Positions 7,026 through 12,134 of a stretch of 12,134 nucleotides of DNA are shown piece by piece. How positions within the stretch are numbered: position 1 is the first letter of the stretch; every line of letters begins with the position of its first letter. The translations under genes were made by a program, and so were the position numbers. Source of the DNA: Aquifex sp. Lineage in GTDB: Bacteria > Aquificota > Aquificia > Aquificales > Aquificaceae. The notes under the pieces were generated by a model, which saw only the letters and a list, made by a program, of their open reading frames with translations, made no database searches and was not told the DNA's origin. The stretch lies in contig QNXQ01000007.1 of NCBI GenBank assembly GCA_003978875.1, forward strand, positions 1 to 12,134. The letters are read 5' to 3'.

Positions 7026-7631
7026 TTACTTCAGTTTTTCTATAAAATCGAGAACGAGGTTGTTTTTTATTCTAAAGCTGTCCTTATTGGCTATAAGCCA
7101 AGCTGTAGATTTTCCGACTTCTTCAATAACAATAAGACCGTTTTCCTTCAAAGTCCTTCCGGTTTGAACCAGGTCAAGGATAAATTCTGCAAGTCCGACT
7201 AAGGGTGCAAGTTCTACGGAACCGTTCAGATAATAAATGTCCGCTTTAATACCTTTACTTTTAAAGAATTCATAGGCTATGTTTGAGTATTTAGTAGCTA
7301 CAGTTATATGGGTTGAATTGAAATACTTTTCTTTACTCTCGGGCTTACCCGCTACCGCTATGGTGCAGTAGCCTATTCCCAAATCGAGCAACTTGTATAC
7401 ATCAGGTTTTCTTTCCAAATAAACGTCGTAGCCGCAAACTCCTAGGTCTGCAACCCCGCTCTCAACGTAAACTGGAACATCGGAAGGTTTCACAAGGTAA
7501 AAGGTATAATCACCTTCATTTAGAATTAATTTTCTCCCTTCCTGAAGTTCATTTTCTATAACACCTTTATTTAAAAAAAGATGAACAGTTTCACCAAAGA
7601 GACGCCCTTTCGGAATTGCAATTTTCAACAT
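7026..7631 (-). CDS. hisG: ATP phosphoribosyltransferase, short-form catalytic subunit
   Basis: HisG condenses ATP with PRPP to phosphoribosyl-ATP, the first and feedback-controlled step of histidine synthesis. At 201 residues this is the short form (HisGS), which lacks the C-terminal regulatory ACT-like domain and, in known cases, needs the HisRS-like partner HisZ in a hetero-octamer; hisZ is not in this window. Family signatures seen are IAIPKGRLFGET (4-15), the VESGVADLGVCGYDVY block (56-71), and the PRPP-loop region DLVQTGRTLKENGL (153-166) preceded by GSVELAPLVGLAEFILD (137-153). The ATG overlaps the stop of the upstream carboxylase gene by one base (TAATG), with AGGA in the preceding codons, so translation is probably coupled. 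No other his gene is adjacent. Confidence 0.95.
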   Translation of the reverse strand: MLKIAIPKGRLFGETVHLFLNKGVIENELQEGRKLILNEGDYTFYLVKPSDVPVYVESGVADLGVCGYDVYLERKPDVYKLLDLGIGYCTIAVAGKPESKEKYFNSTHITVATKYSNIAYEFFKSKGIKADIYYLNGSVELAPLVGLAEFILDLVQTGRTLKENGLIVIEEVGKSTAWLIANKDSFRIKNNLVLDFIEKLK

Positions 7632-9502
7632 TATTTCTTTTTCCTGCCTCTGCTTCTCTTCGGTTTTATCCTAATGAGAACCTCATCGGGATTTACAGTT
7701 TCCCCTACTCTGACGAATATCTCATCGACAACTCCATCAACAGGACTGTGTATCTCGTTTTCCATTTTCATGGCTTCTATAACTAAAAGAACGTCTCCTT
7801 CTTTTACTTCATCTCCAACATTTACCTTTATGTTTACAACTTTACCGGTAATAGGCGAGGTTATGTCTCCTACTCCCCTGGGTTTTGGTCTTTTGCTTAC
7901 TACAGTTCCTCCTTCCGTAGCTTCTGTGGCAAAAGCTTCGGTAATTTTAACTTCCCTTATAGGTTGAAGGTGAACCTCTTCAAGCTGTCCATCTAACCTA
8001 ATAAAGAAGGTTCTTCTGGTTGGGTCTTCTTCTCCCTTACCAGCTATCTGGACGTGGTATTGCTCTCCGTGAACTGTTATGTAGAATTCCACAGGAGCTT
8101 TGCATTCCGAGCTTTCTTCTACAGTTTCCTCCATGGGCAGAGGAGGTACTTCTCCCTTTTCAACTTTTTCTCTCCATTCGAAGAATTCTTTAGCCACCAC
8201 AGGGAAAAGTGCATAAGAAAGAATATCTTCTTCAGAGCGAGCACCTGCTTCTATTGCTTCATCTCTTATTTTTTCAAGTTCGGGTTTCAGAAGGTCTGCA
8301 GGTCTTTTATCGTAAATGGGTTGTTCATCCCCGAGAATCTTTTTGATAATTTCCTCCTTTATAGGAGCAGGGGGTCTACCGTATAAACCCTTTACGTAAT
8401 CCTTTGTTTCTTTAGTTACAACTTTATACCTTTCACCGTGTAAAACGTTTAAAAATGCCTGGGTTCCAACTATTTGGCTTGTAGGAGTAACAAGAGGAGG
8501 ATATCCGAAATCTTCTCTCACCCTTTTTACTTCTTCTAAAACCTCTTCAAGCTTTTCTTCGAGATTTTGTTCCCTGAGCTGGGAAATAAAGTTGGATATC
8601 ATCCCACCGGGAACTTGGTGTATGAGGACTTCAACATCGGGATAGGGAGGTAAGACATCGTATTTCTTGTACTTCTTCCTAATTTCCTTCATTAAATCAC
8701 CAACTTTTTTGTAAAGTTCGGCGTTTACCTTTATCTCGTATCCGAATTCCCTAAGAACGTATATCATTGTTTCTCCGGGAGGATGGGAGGTTTGTCCCGA
8801 TAGAGAATAGCAAGAGGTGTCTATCATTTCAGCTCCCGCCTCTATACCCTTTAGTTGTGCCATTTCCGCTAAATCCGCCGTCGTTTGGGTGTGAAGGTGG
8901 ACGGGATAATTAGGGAACTCAGATTTAAGTGCGGATACTAACTCATAACAAACCTTGGGAGAAAGAATTCCCGCTTGGTCTTTTATCGAAATTATATCAA
9001 TTCCCATATCCACCAGTTCTCTTGCAACTTTTACGTAATACTCTATGGTATGAACCGGACTTATTGTATATGAAAGGACGCCTTTAACAATTCCCCCGAC
9101 TTTCTTAGCAGTTTCAATAGCTTTCCTCATATTACGGGTATCGTTAAGGGCGTCAAATATCCTAAAAACCTCTATACCATTGTCGTAAGCTCTTTTGATA
9201 AACTCTTCAACAACATCGTCCGAGTAGTGTCTGTAACCTACTACGTTCTGACCTCTCAGGAGCATTTCCAGTTTAGTGTTCTTAGCCCTTTCTTTGAATT
9301 TTCTAAGTCTTTCCCAAGGGTCTTCTTTTAAGTATCTCAAACAAACGTCGAAAGTTGCTCCTCCCCACACCTCCAAAGACCAGAATCCGCACTTATCAAG
9401 TATCTCAATAGCATCAAGCATATCTTCTGTTCTCACACGCGTTGCAAGGAGACTTTGAATTCCGTCTCTGAGAGAAACATCCGTAATCTTAATTTCACGC
9501 AT
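7631..9502 (-). CDS. oadA: Biotin-dependent carboxylase subunit: carboxyltransferase plus biotin-carrier domain (pyruvate carboxylase B / oxaloacetate decarboxylase alpha / 2-oxoglutarate carboxylase large subunit type)
   Basis: The 623-residue protein (numbering from the ATG) moves CO2 from carboxybiotin to a 2-oxoacid. The HMGL-like carboxyltransferase barrel contains DVSLRDGIQS (8-17), the IKDQAG motif (173-178) whose Lys is the carboxylated metal ligand in the family, and HLHTQT (202-207). A conserved PYC/OADA domain follows (about 280-450), then a biotinyl domain ending in VIEAMKMENEIHSP with biotinyl Lys K579. The tail is basic (KRSRGRKKK). A GTG nine bases upstream (9511) is open in the same frame, but GAGGTG at 9509-9514 sits six bases before the ATG at 9500-9502, making that ATG the better start. 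The separate biotin carboxylase subunit is elsewhere. In Hydrogenobacter the same architecture is CfiA of 2-oxoglutarate carboxylase; sequence alone does not settle the substrate. hisG follows with a one-base overlap. Confidence 0.93.
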   Translation of the reverse strand: MREIKITDVSLRDGIQSLLATRVRTEDMLDAIEILDKCGFWSLEVWGGATFDVCLRYLKEDPWERLRKFKERAKNTKLEMLLRGQNVVGYRHYSDDVVEEFIKRAYDNGIEVFRIFDALNDTRNMRKAIETAKKVGGIVKGVLSYTISPVHTIEYYVKVARELVDMGIDIISIKDQAGILSPKVCYELVSALKSEFPNYPVHLHTQTTADLAEMAQLKGIEAGAEMIDTSCYSLSGQTSHPPGETMIYVLREFGYEIKVNAELYKKVGDLMKEIRKKYKKYDVLPPYPDVEVLIHQVPGGMISNFISQLREQNLEEKLEEVLEEVKRVREDFGYPPLVTPTSQIVGTQAFLNVLHGERYKVVTKETKDYVKGLYGRPPAPIKEEIIKKILGDEQPIYDKRPADLLKPELEKIRDEAIEAGARSEEDILSYALFPVVAKEFFEWREKVEKGEVPPLPMEETVEESSECKAPVEFYITVHGEQYHVQIAGKGEEDPTRRTFFIRLDGQLEEVHLQPIREVKITEAFATEATEGGTVVSKRPKPRGVGDITSPITGKVVNIKVNVGDEVKEGDVLLVIEAMKMENEIHSPVDGVVDEIFVRVGETVNPDEVLIRIKPKRSRGRKKK

Positions 9503-9508
9503 ATTAGA

Positions 9509-9514
9509 CACCTC
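9509..9514 (-). promoter_or_regulatory. Shine-Dalgarno that decides the oadA start
   Basis: GAGGTG on the minus strand ends six bases before the ATG at 9500-9502. The competing in-frame GTG start at 9509-9511 lies inside this motif and has no ribosome site of its own. Confidence 0.65.
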
Positions 9515-9536
9515 ACTAATACTTAAAAAACAATAA

Positions 9537-9542
9537 TATAAT
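9537..9542 (+). promoter_or_regulatory. Candidate -10 box for the ComEC gene
   Basis: A perfect TATAAT 20 bases before the ATG at 9563, in the short divergent gap between oadA and the ComEC gene. It would give a leader of only about 14 bases, consistent with the absence of a Shine-Dalgarno. No good TTGACA is seen 17 bases upstream. The same AT-rich stretch read on the minus strand offers TATTAT/TATATT for oadA, so the two promoters may overlap. Confidence 0.4.
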
Positions 9543-9562
9543 ACGAGTAACTTTAAAACAAA

Positions 9563-10783
9563 ATGCCCCTTAAAAACTTGCTACTACACTTACTGGCGTT
9601 TTTGATAGCTCTTACTTACTCATACAACGCCGCTAAACTCCCTGAATTTAAGGAATACACGGTGTATATGAAACTTAAAGTTTTAGGACAGTGGGAAATG
9701 TACGAAAAAGGTATAGGTTCTCCTGTTGAAATCGAAGAGTCCGAAATTACGGAGCTTGAAGGCAGAAAAGCCTTCTTGTTTATAAGAAAACCCTTTTATA
9801 CTCCAGAATCCCAAAGAATAGAAATATTCGGAAATGTAAAGGTAAAAGACAATAGAATCTTTGTTTCCACTTACGGGTGGGATGTGGAAGAACTGCCTCC
9901 AGAAAACAACTTAAGGAATTCCCTTATGGAGAAATTTAAAAGCATAGTAAAAGAGGAACATCTTCAAGCGATAGGTCTTGCCTTTTTATTCGGAGAAAGC
10001 AAGAGAAATCTTCCGATAGAGGTGGAAAGTGCTTTCCTGCATACTGGTCTTATCCACGTCCTCGTGGTTTCGGGTCTTCACGTGGGTTTAGTATTTCTCA
10101 TACTCTCCAAAACTTTACCGAAATTTTTGGGAATGTGGTTGGGATTGATAGGAGTTTTATTTTACTTCTTCTTTATAGTTCCCCAAAACCCTCCGGTGAT
10201 AAGGGCTACATTGATGATACTGGTTTACGTCCTTTCACAGCTTTCCTTCAGACAACATTGTTCACTGTGTTCTTTATTTTTCAGCTCAAGCGTAATGCTT
10301 TTTCTGTTTCCCCACTTTGTCTTTTCGTATTCCTTCTGGCTTTCCTTCTTTGCAGTACTTTACATAATCCTCGTCTTAAGAGACCTTGACGTCAACAACT
10401 ACTTAAAAAGCTTTCTTGCATCACTTGCAGCTTTTACGGGAACAGCTCCGCTGATAGCCAGTTTTTCTTTTATTACTCCATTATCGGTTCTACTTACTCC
10501 CGTTCTATCTCCGCTTATCTTTGCGTACGCTTTGTTTTCAATAGTTTCACTAATTACGTTCTTTTCTTTCATACCAACGCTGGTGTTTATGAACCTCAGC
10601 GGTGAAATTATGTTTCGAATTTTAAATTTCTTCAGTAGCTTTTCTCCCAAGTTGCTCAGCGGTGTCACTTCCCAAGAAGCTTTTATCGTAAGCTTAATCG
10701 GAGCGACTGCGTTATACTTTACAAAGGGTTTCTACAGACTAATACCGCTTCTTGGTATAAACCTTTATTTAATTCTCAGGTAG
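9563..10783 (+). CDS. comEC: ComEC/Rec2-type competence membrane protein without nuclease domain
   Basis: A 406-residue polytopic inner-membrane protein. The first membrane segment is at about 5-20, followed by a soluble region (25-130) like the ComEC N-terminal OB-type domain. The competence domain shows FLFGES (141-146), the diagnostic TGLIHVLVVSGLHVGLV (161-177), matching the family H-L-(L/V)-x-(I/V)-S-G-L-H pattern, and RATLMI (214-219), followed by several hydrophobic segments to the C-terminus. ComEC forms the channel for single-stranded DNA uptake in natural transformation. Many ComEC proteins are 700-800 residues with a C-terminal metallo-beta-lactamase-like nuclease domain; here the protein ends after the membrane core and sucC begins 63 bases later, so that domain is absent, not frameshifted. 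An in-frame TAA at 9554-9556 makes ATG 9563 the first possible start; no Shine-Dalgarno precedes it. Confidence 0.85.
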   Translation: MPLKNLLLHLLAFLIALTYSYNAAKLPEFKEYTVYMKLKVLGQWEMYEKGIGSPVEIEESEITELEGRKAFLFIRKPFYTPESQRIEIFGNVKVKDNRIFVSTYGWDVEELPPENNLRNSLMEKFKSIVKEEHLQAIGLAFLFGESKRNLPIEVESAFLHTGLIHVLVVSGLHVGLVFLILSKTLPKFLGMWLGLIGVLFYFFFIVPQNPPVIRATLMILVYVLSQLSFRQHCSLCSLFFSSSVMLFLFPHFVFSYSFWLSFFAVLYIILVLRDLDVNNYLKSFLASLAAFTGTAPLIASFSFITPLSVLLTPVLSPLIFAYALFSIVSLITFFSFIPTLVFMNLSGEIMFRILNFFSSFSPKLLSGVTSQEAFIVSLIGATALYFTKGFYRLIPLLGINLYLILR

Positions 10784-10812
10784 ATTATTATTTCAGTTTT
10801 TAATTAAATAAA
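10764..10812. repeat. 11-bp AT-only inverted repeat across the ComEC gene end
   Basis: TTTATTTAATT (10764-10774) and AATTAAATAAA (10802-10812) are perfect inverted copies separated by 27 bases that include the ComEC stop codon (10781-10783). The arms contain only A and T, so a hairpin would be weak at high temperature, and no T run follows in terminator position. It may be chance in an AT-rich spacer. Confidence 0.3.
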
Positions 10813-10832
10813 TTAAAACGTCATTTTAGTTC

Positions 10833-10840
10833 GAGGAGGT
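10833..10840 (+). promoter_or_regulatory. Shine-Dalgarno of sucC
   Basis: GAGGAGGT lies six bases before the ATG at 10847-10849, a very strong ribosome site suggesting high expression and fixing the start. The 63-bp gap before it is AT-rich and may hold a sucCD promoter, but no clear hexamer pair is visible. Confidence 0.85.
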
Positions 10841-10846
10841 GGCTTT

Positions 10847-12004
10847 ATGAAGCTACACGAGCATCAGGCCAAGGAGATATTTGCAAAGTACGGGATACCT
10901 GTTCCCGAAGGGAAAGTAGCATTTTCTTTGAAGGAAGCTCAGCAGGTTGCCGAAGAATTGGGAGAATTTCCTCTGGTAGTAAAAGCCCAAATACACTGCG
11001 GAGGAAGAGGTAAAGCCGGCGGTGTGAAAATAGTGAAAAACATGGAAGAACTCCAGCAGGCTGTTGAAGCACTACTGGGTAAGGTTTTAAAAACATTCCA
11101 ATGTCCCGACGGAAAACCCGTAAACAGGGTACTCATAGAAAAGGCAACAAACATAGACAAAGAGTATTACTTAGCCATCACCTTAGACCGTTCCAAATCA
11201 AAGCCCGTAATAATGGCATCAGCTGCAGGTGGTATGGAAATTGAAGAGATTGTCAAAGAAAATCCCGATGCGATAATAATCGAAACCATAGACCCCGAGC
11301 TGGGACTTATGCCTTATCAGGCAAGAGAGTTAGCATTCAAGTTGAACCTTCCTGTAAAAGATTTTGTAAACATTGCTCTAAAGCTTTATCAGATTTATAG
11401 AGATTTAGACGCTTCTCTCGTAGAGATAAATCCCCTCGTTATTACCAAGGAAGGAAATCTCATAGCACTCGATGCAAAACTGGACGTTGATGACAATGCA
11501 TTGTTCAGACACAAGGATATTCAAGAAATGGAAGATGAAAGCCAAATTCCCACTTTGGAAGCGGAAGCCAAGAAATACGGTCTTAACTACATAAAACTCA
11601 ACGGAAATATAGGGTGTATGGTAAACGGTGCCGGACTCGCTATGGCTACCATGGACATAATAAAGCTGGCAGGAGGAGAACCTGCGAACTTCCTGGATGT
11701 AGGCGGTGGAGCAAACGTCGAACAGATAGCAAACGCCTTTAGAATACTTATGGCAGACCCGGACGTTAAAGCGGTATTTATAAACATCTTCGGTGGAATA
11801 CTTAGGGTAGACAGACTGGCTCAAGGATTAATAGAGGCTTCCAAAATAGTCGAACTAAAGGTTCCGGTGGTTGTCAGACTGGAAGGAACAAACGTAGAGG
11901 AAGGAAAGAAAATGCTCCAGGAATCAGGGCTGAACTTCATAACCGCAGAAGATATGTGGGATGGAGCCAAAAAAGCTGTTGAACTTGCTAATAAACAAAG
12001 CTAA
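10847..12004 (+). CDS. sucC: Succinyl-CoA synthetase (ADP-forming), beta subunit
   Basis: The beta subunit binds nucleotide (ATP-grasp fold) and works with SucD to interconvert succinate, CoA and ATP with succinyl-CoA, ADP and phosphate in the cytoplasm. The 385-residue length matches ordinary SucC (388 in E. coli), not the longer large subunit of the related citryl-CoA synthetase. Motifs seen: HEHQAKEIFAKYGIPVP (4-20), the nucleotide-binding GGRGKAGGVK (52-61), LVEINPL (191-197), LNGNIGCMVNGAGLAMATMD (251-270), FLDVGGGA (282-289) and NIFGGI (313-318). In an organism using the reductive TCA cycle it would run toward succinyl-CoA, consuming ATP. sucD follows after 17 bases, so the pair is an operon. 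The only other candidate, CcsA of citryl-CoA synthetase, is less likely because of length and the close fit to SucC. Confidence 0.96.
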   Translation: MKLHEHQAKEIFAKYGIPVPEGKVAFSLKEAQQVAEELGEFPLVVKAQIHCGGRGKAGGVKIVKNMEELQQAVEALLGKVLKTFQCPDGKPVNRVLIEKATNIDKEYYLAITLDRSKSKPVIMASAAGGMEIEEIVKENPDAIIIETIDPELGLMPYQARELAFKLNLPVKDFVNIALKLYQIYRDLDASLVEINPLVITKEGNLIALDAKLDVDDNALFRHKDIQEMEDESQIPTLEAEAKKYGLNYIKLNGNIGCMVNGAGLAMATMDIIKLAGGEPANFLDVGGGANVEQIANAFRILMADPDVKAVFINIFGGILRVDRLAQGLIEASKIVELKVPVVVRLEGTNVEEGKKMLQESGLNFITAEDMWDGAKKAVELANKQS

Positions 12005-12007
12005 TTT

Positions 12008-12014
12008 AGGAGGT
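12008..12014 (+). promoter_or_regulatory. Shine-Dalgarno of sucD
   Basis: AGGAGGT, seven bases before the sucD ATG at 12022-12024, within the 17-base sucC-sucD gap. Confidence 0.85.
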
Positions 12015-12021
12015 CTGGGAA

Positions 12022-12134
12022 ATGGCTATACTTGTTAACAAAGATACCAAGGTTGTAGTTCAGGGAATTACCGGTAAAGAAGGTTCATTCCATGCAAAGC
12101 AATGTAAAGAGTACGGAACACAAATTGTTGCGGG
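12022..12134 (+). CDS. sucD: Succinyl-CoA synthetase, alpha subunit (N-terminal fragment, cut by window edge)
   Basis: Only the first 37 complete codons are in the window. The peptide begins MAILVNKDTKVVVQGITGKE and continues GSFHAKQCKEYGTQIV, which matches the SucD N-terminal CoA-binding Rossmann region, where the family has V-x-x-Q-G-(I/F)-T-G-x-x-G-x-F-H. SucD carries the CoA site and the phosphohistidine of the enzyme, which lie beyond the window. Its position directly after sucC with a strong ribosome site supports the call. Confidence 0.93.
   Translation, partial: MAILVNKDTKVVVQGITGKEGSFHAKQCKEYGTQIVA

Noticed and set aside
7581..7967. A 128-codon plus-strand open frame opposite the hisG/carboxylase junction
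   Set aside because: It lies over the biotinyl domain and hisG N-terminus in antisense, with a low-complexity Ser/Thr/Pro/Phe-rich product and no ribosome site.
10135..10389. A second plus-strand frame inside the ComEC gene, considered as a sign of frameshift
   Set aside because: The ComEC frame itself continues without a break through the whole membrane core, so the second frame is only a shadow.
10845..11160. Short minus-strand frames at the sucC start
   Set aside because: They overlap the strongly conserved sucC N-terminus and its ribosome site and have no features of their own.
11405..11824. A 139-codon minus-strand open frame inside sucC
   Set aside because: It is a shadow of the well-conserved sucC coding sequence; composition is rich in Cys, Tyr and Ser as expected for an antisense frame.
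10847..12134. Citryl-CoA synthetase (CcsA/CcsB) instead of SucC/SucD
   Set aside because: The beta subunit has ordinary SucC length and motif spacing, and the visible SucD N-terminus begins as in standard SucD; the citryl-CoA synthetase subunits are longer as I recall them.

Overview
This window looks like chromosomal DNA from a thermophilic member of the Aquificota, most likely Aquifex itself. The evidence is the very close match of the ATP synthase alpha subunit to what I remember of the Aquifex protein (503 residues), moderate-to-low GC, frequent AGA/AGG/ATA codons, tightly packed genes, and functionally mixed gene strings. The assignment is by recall and family resemblance, not by a search. 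I see no RNA genes, CRISPR array, insertion sequence or phage gene. Almost every base is coding.

Layout. From the left edge to about 2.2 kb, the minus strand carries atpA followed by a DUF72/YecE-like gene whose C-terminal end is cut off by the window edge. A 121-bp divergent intergenic region (2220-2340) holds a clean 8-bp inverted repeat at its centre and separates atpA from ilvB on the plus strand. ilvB, the large catalytic subunit of acetolactate synthase, converges on a long minus-strand string, and the two stop codons share one TTAA. In transcription order that string is: a biotin-dependent carboxylase subunit (pyruvate/oxaloacetate or 2-oxoglutarate carboxylase type; oadA/pycB/cfiA), hisG (short form), a 624-residue von Willebrand factor A (VWA) protein with an unrecognised N-terminal half, a divergent DUF190 protein, crcB (fluoride channel), and a canonical DUF190 protein. 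Most of these genes overlap or are spaced by 0-10 bases; the only larger gap is 76 bp between hisG and the VWA gene. A short divergent region near 9.5 kb separates this string from plus-strand genes: a ComEC-type competence membrane protein without a nuclease domain, then sucC and the beginning of sucD.

How the genes fit together. The sucCD pair and the biotin carboxylase fit the reductive TCA cycle by which Aquificota fix CO2: succinyl-CoA synthetase makes succinyl-CoA, and one homologue of this carboxylase subunit is known in Hydrogenobacter as 2-oxoglutarate carboxylase. ilvB and hisG are amino-acid biosynthesis genes separated from their usual partners (ilvN/H, hisZ and the rest of his), and atpA stands apart from other atp genes, as expected for the scattered operons of Aquifex. 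The most system-like part is the VWA-DUF190-CrcB-DUF190 string, where a fluoride exporter is embedded between two unlike PII-fold-type small proteins and preceded by a MIDAS-bearing VWA protein. Its joint function is unknown to me.
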